A stretch of 64,000 bases of DNA. Source: Pseudomonadota bacterium (GTDB taxonomy: Bacteria > Desulfobacterota > Binatia > Binatales > Binataceae). Within the stretch, counting starts at the first letter, position 1. Each line of letters opens with the position of its first letter. The DNA is taken from positions 29,733-93,732 of the forward strand of contig JAJPKP010000085.1 in the NCBI GenBank assembly GCA_021323675.1, written 5' to 3'. Shown piece by piece: positions 45,840 through 54,721 of the stretch. Below the pieces are notes generated by a model. That model was not told the DNA's origin. It did no database searches and saw only the letters and a program-made list of their open reading frames with translations. The translations under genes and the position numbers were made by a program.

Positions 45840-46015
45840 GGAAGTCGCGGCCAGGGCGATACCTCTTTCAGAATCGGGAATGGAAATCGACGGGGCACGT
45901 ATATTCGTACCTATCCGCCGGCTGGCTTGTCAATTTACCGCGAGCCAATTTCCCACAAAGAGCGACCTCGCGCGCGTTTTGCACAATAACTGCCGCAAAG
46001 CCCGGCGTTTGGACA

Positions 46016-46045
46016 AAGGGAGCCTCGCGGTTTTCCGGCTCCCTT
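46016..46045 (-). terminator. intrinsic-type hairpin after the dac/basic-ORF operon
   Basis: AAGGGAGCC (46016-46024) pairs with GGCTCCCTT (46037-46045) over a 12-base loop. On the minus strand it is followed by TTTGTCC, a short U-tract. The rest of the 45840-46102 gap holds the upstream region of kdsB and no gene. Confidence 0.6.
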
Positions 46046-46102
46046 CATTTTCGCCAGGATGGCCGAAATCGGGGTTTTTGTAGAGCGGTTGTTAGCGGGA
46101 TT

Positions 46103-46228
46103 TCACTTCCCGCGCGGGCGAGTCTTCCGCATCCGGCGCTTTCGGGCCTTGGCTTGGATCGGATCGGTGCGCCGCTTGCGGGCGAGTTTGCGGTTGCGAC
46201 GATTGCGTTGACGAGAAGCTACCTTCAT
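46103..46228 (-). CDS. tiny Arg/Lys-rich protein (41 aa), translationally coupled to the D,D-carboxypeptidase
   Basis: The ATG at 46228 overlaps the upstream TGA (ATGA, 46228-46225). A perfect AGGAGG lies seven bases before it, inside the last codons of the carboxypeptidase gene. The 41-residue product begins MKVASRQRNRRN and is about half Arg and Lys, with short repeats such as RKRR. Composition suggests binding to RNA, ribosome or acidic cell-wall polymer, but no family is recognised. The strong translation signals make it a convincing gene in spite of its size. Confidence 0.7.
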   Translation of the reverse strand: MKVASRQRNRRNRKLARKRRTDPIQAKARKRRMRKTRPRGK

Positions 46229-47463
46229 TGCGCCTCCTGATATTCAGGGGCCTGATTGTATGCCGTAGGCTTGTCGGCATTCCACCCGTTCCCAAGCGTC
46301 CCGACGTTGTCGCCCGGCAGGCTCACCGAGACGGGACTTAGCGCGGCAGCCTCGCTGACCACGCCGTCGTGGTCGTGGACCACTACCAGACCGATCTGCT
46401 CGCCGGCCTTGACCGGGCCGCTCACGGAGCTCGGCACGCGATATTCCAGCCGAATTCCGGAACTGTCTTCGCGCGGAACAACGACCTTTACTTCATGCGC
46501 TACGATAGGCTGCAAATACTGCCCGGTCTCAACATGCACCTGTACCGGCAGCGGCTGTCCCGATTTCAGAAGGGACACGGCCGTATAGTGATCGAACGCC
46601 CACTCCATCAGCTTGGCTGTCTGCGCAAAACGCTGCGCGTTCGATGGCGCTCCCAGAACAACGCTGACGAGCCTCAGATTGCCGCGCTTTGCGGTGGCCG
46701 TCAGATTGAATCCGGCCTGGAAAGTGAATCCGGTCTTCAGGCCGTCGCATCCGTCGAAATGGCCAATCAGATGATTGGTGTTGTGAAGCATGCAGACTCC
46801 GCCATCGAACTCCGCCTCTTCAAGACCCGACCACTTGAGCAGGTCGGTGCTCGAGATTATCGCTCGAGCGACGGTGGCGAGATCGCGCGCGCTGGTTTGA
46901 TCGACATCGTGCGCCGGACGCGGCGGAAGACCATCGACCGTGTGGTACACGGTATGCGTCATCCCCAGGCCGCGGGCGCGCGCATTCATCATCCTGACGG
47001 TGGCCTCGACCGAGCCGCCGATCTTTTCCGCCACCGCCACAGCGGCATCATTGGCCGACTTGATCAGCGCCGCCTTCATCAGCTCGCCAAGCGGATAAAC
47101 CTGCCCCTCGATGAGTCCGACCCGCGACCCTCCCGTATGCGCGGATCTTTCGGAGATTCGCACCGGGTCGGTGAGGCTCACGTTGCCCGCCTTAACCTGG
47201 TCCTCCGCCACGAGCAGCAGCATCATCTTGGCCATCGACGCCGGCGGCCAGGGCATGTCCGCGTTGAGTTCGTAAAGAACCTTGCCGGTGTCCGCGTCTT
47301 CGACGAGAGCCCCTTTGTAAGGTTGAACTTCGGTCTTCTGCTGATGCTTCACCGAAGCGTGGGACCGGTGCGAATGATGCACTGAGGCGTGCGCCGGAAT
47401 CGAAGACCAAACCACCACGACCGCCGCAAGCGCGGCCACTGCGACTGTGCGCAAATTCCTCAT
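46225..47463 (-). CDS. D-alanyl-D-alanine carboxypeptidase (PBP5/6-like, peptidase S11)
   Basis: 412 residues from ATG 47463 with GGAGG before it. Signal peptide to about residue 27 (PAHAS), then a His/Ser-rich stretch (residues 28-42). The active-site motifs are SxxK (Ser76-Lys79 in ASMAK), SxN (Ser136-Asn138 in SANDAAV) and KTG (244-246). A beta domain follows, and a Pro/Asn tail without the amphipathic anchor typical of PBP5. It trims the terminal D-Ala of peptidoglycan stem peptides in the periplasm. Confidence 0.93.
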   Translation of the reverse strand: MRNLRTVAVAALAAVVVVWSSIPAHASVHHSHRSHASVKHQQKTEVQPYKGALVEDADTGKVLYELNADMPWPPASMAKMMLLLVAEDQVKAGNVSLTDPVRISERSAHTGGSRVGLIEGQVYPLGELMKAALIKSANDAAVAVAEKIGGSVEATVRMMNARARGLGMTHTVYHTVDGLPPRPAHDVDQTSARDLATVARAIISSTDLLKWSGLEEAEFDGGVCMLHNTNHLIGHFDGCDGLKTGFTFQAGFNLTATAKRGNLRLVSVVLGAPSNAQRFAQTAKLMEWAFDHYTAVSLLKSGQPLPVQVHVETGQYLQPIVAHEVKVVVPREDSSGIRLEYRVPSSVSGPVKAGEQIGLVVVHDHDGVVSEAAALSPVSVSLPGDNVGTLGNGWNADKPTAYNQAPEYQEAQ

Positions 47464-47516
47464 CCACCCCTCCGATTCAACCATCTGCTTCACTTCGAGA
47501 AGCGCCGCACTCCGCC

Positions 47517-48221
47517 CTAGGGCTCGCGCGCAAAGCCGCTCTGCGGAGAAAGGCCTTCAAGCCCGCTGCGCTCGACGCGTTTCAGGATGTTCAGATTGGC
47601 ACGCGCCGGAGCGTAGTCGGGATCGGCCTCAACCAGTTCCGTCCACTCGTCGTGCGCGCGCATGTATTTGCCTTCTTCGGCGTAGATAGCGCCCAGCATA
47701 TTGTGCGCATCCACCTGGCTGGGATCGATCTGAAGAGAAAGCAGCATCTGCTGCTCGGCCTGCTCGAGCATCCCGCGCCGCTCGTAGGCGATCGCCAGGT
47801 TAAAATGCGGCTCTGAATGATCGGGGCCGAGCAGAGTGGACAGTCGCAGAACCTCGGTCGCGTCCTTGAGTTGCCCGTTTTCCAGGTAGAGCAAGCCCAG
47901 ATTCAGAAACAACTGCCAATCGTCAAGGCCGAGACTGACCGCCTTTTGATACTCGGCAAGCTCGTGCTCGTGCTGTCCCATCAGGCCGTAGGCAAAGCCG
48001 AGGTGGTAATGGGCAAGGGCGTTGTTCGGATTCCGGTCGAGGACTTCGCGATGAAGCCGGATAGCCTCGGGATAATCTTCCATCCCAAGGTAATAGTCGG
48101 CGACCGGATCGCAAACCTGCTGATCGGCCGAGGCCTCTTCACTGGTAGCCGACGCAAAGGTGGGCGACTGGAGAACCAGTATTATCAGGACGGCCAGTCC
48201 CGCACGATAACAGATCGACAC
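47517..48221 (-). CDS. exported TPR-repeat protein
   Basis: 234 residues. Signal peptide (AGLAVLIILVLQSPTFASA), then about five tetratricopeptide repeats from residue 45 to 220 (for example NALAHYHLGFAYGLMGQHE and SEPHFNLAIAYERRGMLEQA). A protein-interaction scaffold in the periplasm. It is 53 bases upstream of the carboxypeptidase on the same strand, so a role in the cell wall is possible but only inferred from the neighbour. Confidence 0.82.
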   Translation of the reverse strand: MSICYRAGLAVLIILVLQSPTFASATSEEASADQQVCDPVADYYLGMEDYPEAIRLHREVLDRNPNNALAHYHLGFAYGLMGQHEHELAEYQKAVSLGLDDWQLFLNLGLLYLENGQLKDATEVLRLSTLLGPDHSEPHFNLAIAYERRGMLEQAEQQMLLSLQIDPSQVDAHNMLGAIYAEEGKYMRAHDEWTELVEADPDYAPARANLNILKRVERSGLEGLSPQSGFAREP

Positions 48222-48361
48222 TTACCTGAGCCTGCTTCCCGCATGCGCGCGCAAGCAAACCGATGGTAGCAGGAAGAGTGCTGCAAGAAAAAGGAGGATT
48301 CGACCGGAGCTTCAGGAAAGCCGAAGCAGCGGCCGGAAGCCGGAAGGATCCGCTTGTGAAC

Positions 48362-48400
48362 CGAGAAAAAAGAAGGCAAAGGGGGAGAATCGCTCCCCCT
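48362..48400 (-). terminator. intrinsic terminator of the small His/Lys-rich exported protein
   Basis: AGGGGGAG (48380-48387) pairs with CTCCCCCT (48393-48400) over a five-base loop. On the minus strand the stem is followed by TTTGCCTTCTTTTTTC. Confidence 0.85.
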
Positions 48401-48420
48401 CTGCCACCTGGCATTTCGCG

Positions 48421-48642
48421 TTACTTGGAGGTCGAGTCAGTCGCCTCCGCCGACGGAGCCATTCCGGTGTCTGACTTCTTCTTGTGCCGGTGATGATGCT
48501 GTTTTGCCGGCTTCTCCGACGACGGGCTGGACGCAGCCGCCGGGCTGGCGTCGGGCGAAGATGCCGTGCCTTGAGCGAACGCCGGAACCGCAATCGCACT
48601 GGCGAAGATAGCGGCGGTTAGAATGGTGAGGGTGCGTTTCAT
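48421..48642 (-). CDS. small exported protein with His/Lys cluster, function unknown
   Basis: 73 residues from ATG 48642, which follows AAGGAGAACC. A signal peptide (residues 1-23, ending PAFA) is followed by a Ser/Ala/Pro segment and the cluster KQHHHRHKKK. The cluster may bind metal or polyanions. The longer frame starting at 48735 lacks a signal. It is monocistronic with its own terminator. No family is recognised. Confidence 0.72.
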   Translation of the reverse strand: MKRTLTILTAAIFASAIAVPAFAQGTASSPDASPAAASSPSSEKPAKQHHHRHKKKSDTGMAPSAEATDSTSK

Positions 48643-48843
48643 ACTCTTCTGGTTCTCCTTAATCCTGAGCGGTCCTGCGTTGGTCCGCGTTTCGAACGAT
48701 ACCATAGCTATTGGCGTGCCACACCGACGGTACAAATTGCCTCAAACGGGTCTAAGAATTGGGCTGGACGACCTGATGCGACTTGCGCAAAAGCGCCGGA
48801 ACCTCGACCTTTTCGGGCATTCTGGCAGCCAGTTCGCACCGCT

Positions 48844-49566
48844 TCAATTCTTTTCTCCTTCGCGCCGCAGATCGGAATACAGAGCGAACAATTCCCTGAA
48901 GGCGCGCGCCACAACCGCGAAATTGGCGCCCGATTGCTCTCCCGCCAGACGCGGCAAATGCCTGACCTCGACCTCCCGCACTTTGGCGCCCAAACCCGCC
49001 AGTCGCGCCATCAACTCGGTCGAGATCATCGCGCCTCGCGCTCGCAGCTCGATACGCTCCAGGAACTCGCGCTTGAACAGCTTGAACCCGCAGTCGATGT
49101 CGCTTATCCCGACTCCCAACAGCATCTTGACGAGCAGAGTCCACGCCTTGCCGTTGAGCTTGCGGACAAAATTGTCCGCGCGGCGAGAACGGCGGCCGGC
49201 CACCACATCGTACTCCGGCACGAAGGCAATCAGCTTCGCGATGTCCTCGGGATCGAACTGGCCGTCGCCATCCGACAGCAGGACATACGGCATTCTGGCC
49301 GCGCGAATTCCTGAGATGACGGCCCCGCCGTATCCACGATTAACCTCATGATGGACGACGCGGACCCGGGGGTTTTCGGATGCGAGACGATCGGCGATCG
49401 CGCCGGTGCGATCGCGGCTTCCGTCGTCAACGACAATGACTTCATAGTCGTCGGCGAATTTCGGCAGTGCCGCCAGATAACCGCGCACGACTCGCTCAAC
49501 GTTAGCCTCTTCGTTGTGCGACGGCAGAAAAACGCTGAGCCCCGGCACGCGTGCGGGGCTGTTCAC
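48844..49566 (-). CDS. glycosyltransferase family 2 (dolichol/polyprenol-phosphate sugar transferase-like)
   Basis: 240 residues from GTG 49566. The GT2 fold is complete: FLPSHNEEANVERVV near 15, VIVVDDGSRDRTG near 44, the metal-binding DGDGQFDPED near 98, and CGFKLFKRE near 158. There are no C-terminal membrane helices, so it is the soluble DPM1-like type that adds a sugar to undecaprenyl phosphate. The gene before it (a flavin reductase) is 47 bases upstream on the same strand. Confidence 0.88.
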   Translation of the reverse strand: MNSPARVPGLSVFLPSHNEEANVERVVRGYLAALPKFADDYEVIVVDDGSRDRTGAIADRLASENPRVRVVHHEVNRGYGGAVISGIRAARMPYVLLSDGDGQFDPEDIAKLIAFVPEYDVVAGRRSRRADNFVRKLNGKAWTLLVKMLLGVGISDIDCGFKLFKREFLERIELRARGAMISTELMARLAGLGAKVREVEVRHLPRLAGEQSGANFAVVARAFRELFALYSDLRREGEKN

Positions 49567-49613
49567 GACAGAACTGGCGTCATGGCTGGAATCGAGAATC
49601 GGCTGGCGGGAGT

Positions 49614-50090
49614 CTAGTCGCCAAGCATCCGATAGCCGCCACGGAAAAACAGCAGCGGCTTCGCGTCCCGCGTCTCGGCCTCCTGCACTTCACCCACGTA
49701 GATGGTATGGTCGCCCCCTTCGTAGGTGCTTACCACCTTGCATTCGATGTACCCAAGCGTGCCGGCCAGGATTGGCGCGCCGTTGGCGCCGAGGCGATAA
49801 CTTACGCCCTCAAATTTGTTGCCGCCGCTGACCGCGAATCTGCGCGAAATGTCCTCCTGATCGGACGCGAGAATGTTGACGTTGAAAACGCCGCTTTCCT
49901 CGAAACAAGGATAGCTCTCCGCCTTCTTGTCGACGCAAATCAGCACCAGAGGAGGCGTCAGCGAGACCGAGGTGAAGGCGTTGGCGGTCAAACCGTGCAG
50001 CTCGCCGGACTTTCGGAAGGTGGTAATCACGGTAACGCCGGTGGCGAAATGGCCCATCACACGGCGCAGTTCATTCTTGTCAATTGGCAT
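49614..50090 (-). CDS. flavin reductase family protein (HpaC/RutF-like)
   Basis: 158 residues, single FMN-binding split-barrel domain. Marks are MGHFATGVTVITTF near residue 10, LHGLTANAFTSVSLTPPLVLICVDKK near 32, and the GDHTIYVGEV motif near 125. It uses NAD(P)H to reduce free flavin for a monooxygenase partner. A paralogue lies directly upstream at 50222. No oxygenase is adjacent; the nearest candidate is the HpaB-family gene at 12846. Confidence 0.88.
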   Translation of the reverse strand: MPIDKNELRRVMGHFATGVTVITTFRKSGELHGLTANAFTSVSLTPPLVLICVDKKAESYPCFEESGVFNVNILASDQEDISRRFAVSGGNKFEGVSYRLGANGAPILAGTLGYIECKVVSTYEGGDHTIYVGEVQEAETRDAKPLLFFRGGYRMLGD

Positions 50091-50221
50091 CGAGCGAATC
50101 TCCGGGCGCGGATGCTATCAAAGCGTTTTGCCGCCGGTCAATTTGGCCTTTTTGATGATCCGGCTTCGCGCGCCGTCGGCGCCGCCATGAGGCAGTCCCA
50201 GGCCGGCGCGCGCGCCGCTTC

Positions 50222-50734
50222 TCACCATCCCGTTCGATCTCTCGGAATTACCTGCTTGCCGCCCACGTACACATAGTCCAGATCGAGCGAGGTGAGCGGC
50301 CGATCGTTCCCGTTGATTCGGACATTCATCGGTTCGCCGAGGAACATGGTGTGGTCCCCGGCGGCAAACTCGCTCACCACGCGCGCCTCGATTGATACCA
50401 TCGCCAGCCTGAGCCACGGCATTCGCAGCGCCGGCGACGGCTCCCATTCGAACGCATCGAGATTGTCGGGCCGCCTCGCGCGCGCCGAATAAAAGTAGTC
50501 TTCAAGCGTCTTGCCGCGAGCGCCGACGACATTGAGCGCGAATGCGCGGGTCCGAGCCACCATGGCGTTGCTAAGATGCGAGCGATCGATTGCGGCCATC
50601 AGGATCGGCGGGTCGCCCGAAACCTGCGTCACCCACGATGAGGACATCCCGTGCGAGCTTGCTCCTTCAGAAACGGTGAGCACGTAGATTCCCGTGGTGA
50701 GCGCCGCCATCGCGCGTGAAATTTCGTCGTTCAT
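50222..50734 (-). CDS. flavin reductase family protein, second copy
   Basis: 170 residues from ATG 50734 behind GGGAGG. Same split-barrel family as the gene at 49614 but diverged: ALTTGIYVLTVSEGASSHGMSSSWVTQVS near residue 12, and GDHTMFLGEPM near 125. It overlaps in function with its neighbour, and the two form a tandem pair on the same strand separated by about 130 bases. Cytosolic flavin reduction is the likely role. Confidence 0.85.
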   Translation of the reverse strand: MNDEISRAMAALTTGIYVLTVSEGASSHGMSSSWVTQVSGDPPILMAAIDRSHLSNAMVARTRAFALNVVGARGKTLEDYFYSARARRPDNLDAFEWEPSPALRMPWLRLAMVSIEARVVSEFAAGDHTMFLGEPMNVRINGNDRPLTSLDLDYVYVGGKQVIPRDRTGW

Positions 50735-50838
50735 TCGATAAATCCTCCCGGGCAAAAGCGGCGAGCGGCCTGCCGCTCAAGACTCGATTAATTGAATCGC
50801 AACCCACATAATTGACGCGGGGCTCAAGGCTTTTCAAA

Positions 50839-51645
50839 ATGGGGGTTGATCGATTCATCTCTACGATGTTCGCAAGGCTCGTGCGCGGCGCCGCTTTGAT
50901 GGCGGCCTTCCTGACAGTCGTGACCACCGCGGCCATCGCGGCGGATCCTTATCCCAGTCCGACTCCGGCGTATCTTCCGGTTCCGGCGCCCAGCCCCACG
51001 ATCGACCCGGGATGGTTTCCAGCGCCCGGAACCGCCGCTTATGACCCAAACGCGCCGCGGCCTTCCGCCGCACCGCAGCCGGCCGCCACTGGCGCCGCCA
51101 GGTTGGACGGCCATCGCTCCGACGGACACAAGCTGGAATTGACCCCCGGACAGCGGGCGTACGAACTAACCCGCGACGACTCCTACCTCGATCCGGAGAG
51201 CTGGAGCGTCATGGCCTACAAGTCGCGGCATCAATTGATCGTCTATTACAAAGGGCGCCTGTACCGCGTCTATCATGCCGTGTTCGGGCGAAATCGGGGC
51301 AACGGAACCAAGCTCTGGGAGGGCGATCGCCGCACGCCCGAGGGCGTCTATACGATAATCGAAAAGCATCGCAGCCGCCGCTGGCAGTGGTTCCTGGGAC
51401 TCAACTATCCAAACGACATCGACCGCTACCGCTACGAGCAAATGCGCGACGCGCGCGAAGTCCCGATTCGCGACGGCCACGATGTCGGCGAGGGCGGCCA
51501 TATCGGAATTCACGGCACCGACGAGCCTATCCTCAACGCCGGAAATATCGATTGGACGACGGGATGCATTTCGGTCAACAATCAGGACATCCAGGAATTG
51601 ACCCGCATCCTGCCCGTGGGAACCGTGGTGATCATCAACCCCTAG
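50839..51645 (+). CDS. L,D-transpeptidase (YkuD domain)
   Basis: About 268 residues from ATG 50839; ATG 50866 is an alternative. Signal peptide (ALMAAFLTVVTTAAIAA) then a Pro-rich linker to about 85. The YkuD domain covers about 125-268: VYHAVFGRNRGNGTKLWEG, the His in HIGIHGTDEP and the nucleophile Cys in WTTGCISVNN, 22 residues later. Cross-links peptidoglycan through 3-3 bonds or attaches proteins to it. The usual Arg after the Cys motif is replaced here by Val/Asn (CISVNN). Confidence 0.9.
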   Translation: MGVDRFISTMFARLVRGAALMAAFLTVVTTAAIAADPYPSPTPAYLPVPAPSPTIDPGWFPAPGTAAYDPNAPRPSAAPQPAATGAARLDGHRSDGHKLELTPGQRAYELTRDDSYLDPESWSVMAYKSRHQLIVYYKGRLYRVYHAVFGRNRGNGTKLWEGDRRTPEGVYTIIEKHRSRRWQWFLGLNYPNDIDRYRYEQMRDAREVPIRDGHDVGEGGHIGIHGTDEPILNAGNIDWTTGCISVNNQDIQELTRILPVGTVVIINP

Positions 51646-51703
51646 CGGCGCACGGTCGGGGCGGAAAGTAGCGGCGCCGGTTGGCGCGCAGGAGGCGACC
51701 GTC

Positions 51704-52837
51704 TTGAACGCCACGTCGGGGGTCTTCCGATTCACTCGTCTGGACAGCGTCATCTTCGGGGCTGGCAGCGTCGCCTCGCTCGAAAAGGAGCTGCAGCGGC
51801 GCGATGCTCGCCGCGTCCTGATCGTTACCGGCTCGACACTGGGCCGCTCCCGGCTGCTCGAAACAGTGAAGCGGGCGGCCGGTTCATCGCTTGTGGGAGT
51901 GTTCGCCGGCGCGGTACAGCATGTGCCGTCGAAAACCGTCGATGCGCTGGTTGCGGAGGCGCGGCGCGTCGATGCCGACTCGTTCGTGAGCTTTGGCGGC
52001 GGCAGCCCGATCGATACCGTCAAGGTGGCTGCGATGCGCCTGCTGCGCGAGAAGCCTCCCGGAGCGGAGATGCTGCATATCGCCCTGCCGACCACTCTGT
52101 CGGCGGGAGAATTTACGCCGTTCGGCGGCATGACCGACGAAGCGAAGCGCGAGAAGGGAGGCGTGGGCGATCCGCGCCTGCAGCCGCGGGTGGTGATTCT
52201 CGATCCCGAGCTGACGCGCGAAACTCCCGCCTGGCTGTGGGCATCGACCGGGATGCGCGCATTGGACCATGCGGTCGAGAGCGCCTACTCGGCCCGCCAT
52301 CAGCCGCTGACCGACATGACCTCGGCGCGGGCGATCGCGATGCTGGTAGCGCATCTGAAGCCTTCGCTGGCAACCGCGGGCGCCGAAGAACTCGAGCATC
52401 GGATGCAATGCCAGCTCGCGGCCTGGTTCTCGATTTTTGGCGCGATGAACACCGGCCTTGGCGTTTCGCACGCGCTTGGCCATCAGATCGGCCCCTATTG
52501 GGATGTTCCGCACGGCGTAACCTCGTGCATCACGCTTCCGCACGTGATGCGCTTTATGGCGGCAGTCGCGTCCGAGCGGTTTGCCCCCATCGCGGAGGGC
52601 TTCGGAATTCGCTTTGACGCGGCAAATCCGCGCCCGGCGGCTCTGGAGTGCGCGGACCGCGCCGCAAAGTTTATCGCGCAATTCGAGGTGCCGATGCGGC
52701 TTCGCGATGTCGGCGCGCCGCGCGAGCAACTGGACCGCATCGCCGGGGCAGTGCTCGCCGAAATCGAACGTTCGAACGCGATCGGACGTCCAATTCAACG
52801 AGGCGATTTGATCGCGCTGCTCGAAGCCGCGTTTTAA
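51704..52837 (+). CDS. iron-containing alcohol dehydrogenase family (maleylacetate reductase-like)
   Basis: 377 residues from TTG 51704, which has a strong AGGAGG site. The NAD-binding glycine loop is FGGGSPIDTVK near 93. Metal-binding residues are in MRALDHAVES near 188 and SHALGHQIGPYWDVPHG near 250-265. The length and N-terminal FGAGSV match maleylacetate reductase and related type III dehydrogenases. The substrate cannot be fixed; aromatic ring-cleavage products are plausible in this catabolic genome. Confidence 0.87.
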   Translation: MNATSGVFRFTRLDSVIFGAGSVASLEKELQRRDARRVLIVTGSTLGRSRLLETVKRAAGSSLVGVFAGAVQHVPSKTVDALVAEARRVDADSFVSFGGGSPIDTVKVAAMRLLREKPPGAEMLHIALPTTLSAGEFTPFGGMTDEAKREKGGVGDPRLQPRVVILDPELTRETPAWLWASTGMRALDHAVESAYSARHQPLTDMTSARAIAMLVAHLKPSLATAGAEELEHRMQCQLAAWFSIFGAMNTGLGVSHALGHQIGPYWDVPHGVTSCITLPHVMRFMAAVASERFAPIAEGFGIRFDAANPRPAALECADRAAKFIAQFEVPMRLRDVGAPREQLDRIAGAVLAEIERSNAIGRPIQRGDLIALLEAAF

Positions 52838-52867
52838 TCGCGCATCATAGCGGAAGGTTTGGTTTAC

Positions 52868-53491
52868 ATGCGTCTCGCGCCGCTTTGGCTCGTCTTTGCG
52901 CTGCTCGGTGTGTTTTGCGCGGGATGCTCCGAGGAGCCCATCTCGGAATCGCCCTTCCCTCCCGAGCTTCCCAACACTGCCTATCGCGTGACGGTCCATC
53001 AGGTTTACGCGGCCGGCGAGCCCGTCGCGGTGATGAAGTTCGACCGCGATGCGAACGGCATTCCAACTCGCGGGACGATCGTCGGAAAGATTCACGGATG
53101 GCCGTTCGCCCATGTTCATCCCGCGGGCGACCAGGGCGAGGGGCTCTTCACCTATCGAACCGATTTCACCGTCACTCGATCCGGCGGCAACCAACTTCCG
53201 GAAGCGGCGCAGGGAACTCGAACCGTCTATTTCCATCCCGACCGCGCGCCGATGGCTCTCGATCAGCCGGCGGCCGTTTCAGACGGACAGCCCATCATCC
53301 GCGATTCGGTGCAGATGTTCTTTTCGTTCGAGCCAAACGGCGACGTCGACCTGACGGAGACCGTCAGCCAGACGTGGAGCGGACCGTTCATCTGGAACGG
53401 AAGCGTGGTCATTCCGCCGGGCGAGCCGGCCGAGACGAAGGTAATAACCGCCAGTTATTCGCCGCGCTTTAACGGCTACGTATTCCGCTGA
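52868..53491 (+). CDS. putative lipoprotein, function unknown
   Basis: 207 residues from ATG 52868. The N-terminus is a hydrophobic leader followed by VFCAGCSEE, a possible but imperfect lipobox with the acceptor Cys followed by Ser. The mature part begins with Pro/Glu-rich sequence and then a soluble beta-rich domain (GKIHGWPFAHVHPAGDQG near 70, NGDVDLTETVSQTW near 160). It starts 31 bases after the alcohol dehydrogenase. I do not recognise the family. Confidence 0.65.
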   Translation: MRLAPLWLVFALLGVFCAGCSEEPISESPFPPELPNTAYRVTVHQVYAAGEPVAVMKFDRDANGIPTRGTIVGKIHGWPFAHVHPAGDQGEGLFTYRTDFTVTRSGGNQLPEAAQGTRTVYFHPDRAPMALDQPAAVSDGQPIIRDSVQMFFSFEPNGDVDLTETVSQTWSGPFIWNGSVVIPPGEPAETKVITASYSPRFNGYVFR

Positions 53492-53511
53492 GAAATTCCG
53501 GACTGCTCAGG

Positions 53512-53841
53512 CTACGGCCCCATCGGCGAGGGCATGACGGTGTTTGGCATTTGCACGTGCTCGCCCCAGGTTTCGATTGGCGACAGCGGCGCCTCGGCAG
53601 GCAGATCGGGCCCCTCGACTCGCACCTCTCCCCCGCCCGGAATCGGGACGGTGACGACCGACCCGTCGCCTTGCCGATCGTAACTCGGCATCGGCACCGC
53701 GTATTCGCCCGCCGCCGAAGCGGCCGCGTCGGTCGTGTAAGCGGATTCCGGCATCGGTGGAATTACCTGCTGCGCCATCGAACAAGGCGCGACAGCCGCG
53801 ATCAGCGCGGCAACCGCGGCGATCGAAACAATCACCTTCAT
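53512..53841 (-). CDS. small exported Pro-rich protein, function unknown
   Basis: About 109 residues from ATG 53841, which starts a good signal peptide (VIVSIAAVAALIAAVAPCSMAQ). An in-frame ATG at 53889 would put 16 residues before it. The mature chain is Pro/Gly/Glu-rich (PIPGGGEVRVEGPDLPAE) and has no recognisable domain. It follows copB by 91 bases on the same strand, so it may belong to the copper operon. Confidence 0.6.
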   Translation of the reverse strand: MKVIVSIAAVAALIAAVAPCSMAQQVIPPMPESAYTTDAAASAAGEYAVPMPSYDRQGDGSVVTVPIPGGGEVRVEGPDLPAEAPLSPIETWGEHVQMPNTVMPSPMGP

Positions 53842-53932
53842 CCAGATGAAAGGATCGCACGCATCGCATCGGATGTCATCTTCGAGCATGAACGAACGTT
53901 AATGTCGTCGAGACGAATCTCGCGATGGGCGG

Positions 53933-54721
53933 CTAGTACCAGACGCGGGCGCCGAAGATGAAGCGAGGGTTGTGCACGATACCGCCGTTGTTGAGCGTGA
54001 AGGTCGCCGTCTCTCCGAAATATTGCGTGTAGGCGAAGCCGATGTACGGCGCAAATTTGCGGCTTATCTCGTAGCGGATGCGAAGACCGGTATCGAGATC
54101 CGACAGGCCCGATCCGATTCCGCGGCTGGGATCGCGCTTGCTGTAGAAATTGATCTCGAACTGCGGCTGCGCGATCAGGCGTTGGGTGATGAGCAGGTCG
54201 TATGACCCCTCCACCCGGCCCGCGAAACGTCCGCGATTGCTGAAATAGAAGGTCGGAGCCAATTCAAAGAAATACGGAGCCAGCCCCTCCACTCCAATCG
54301 CTCCCCAGGTGCGGCCCGGATCGGAATCGAGATCGTAACGGACCCCGGCTTGCGCGTCGAAGTACCGCAGATACGGAATCGGGCGATCGTAAAGCACTTC
54401 GTTATCGCCGTCGCTCGCCTGGCCGTGCTGCACAAAGCCTTCCGACTTGAACCACAGCTTGTTCATGTCGGTGCCGACCCATCCCTCGCCTTCCCATCGG
54501 AATTCATTCTGAGGCCCGTTGGTGCGTCCCTCCAGTTGATCGAACAGAATATGGCCGACGATCATGTTGTCGTTGACCGGAGGCGGCCAATCCGCCGGGT
54601 TCGTGAGCGAAGGGGCCGGGGCGGAAGCAGTCTGCGCGAACGCACAAACGCCGCGCGACAAAAGTACGCCCGCGGCGAGGCACATCAGGCCCGCGCGGAT
54701 GCCGCCGCGCGGCGCCTTCAT
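53933..54721 (-). CDS. copB: copper resistance protein B (outer membrane CopB family)
   Basis: 262 residues. Start ATG 54721 overlaps the copA stop as ATGA, so the genes are translationally coupled. Signal peptide to about residue 30 (VCAFAQ). The domain begins with NMIVGHILFDQLEGR and GPQNEFRWEGEGWVGTD, continues with YLRYFDAQAGVRYD, and ends in an aromatic RFIFGARVWY, the usual outer-membrane barrel end. It sequesters or exports copper with CopA. A longer upstream reading in this frame lies inside copA and is not real. Confidence 0.92.
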   Translation of the reverse strand: MKAPRGGIRAGLMCLAAGVLLSRGVCAFAQTASAPAPSLTNPADWPPPVNDNMIVGHILFDQLEGRTNGPQNEFRWEGEGWVGTDMNKLWFKSEGFVQHGQASDGDNEVLYDRPIPYLRYFDAQAGVRYDLDSDPGRTWGAIGVEGLAPYFFELAPTFYFSNRGRFAGRVEGSYDLLITQRLIAQPQFEINFYSKRDPSRGIGSGLSDLDTGLRIRYEISRKFAPYIGFAYTQYFGETATFTLNNGGIVHNPRFIFGARVWY

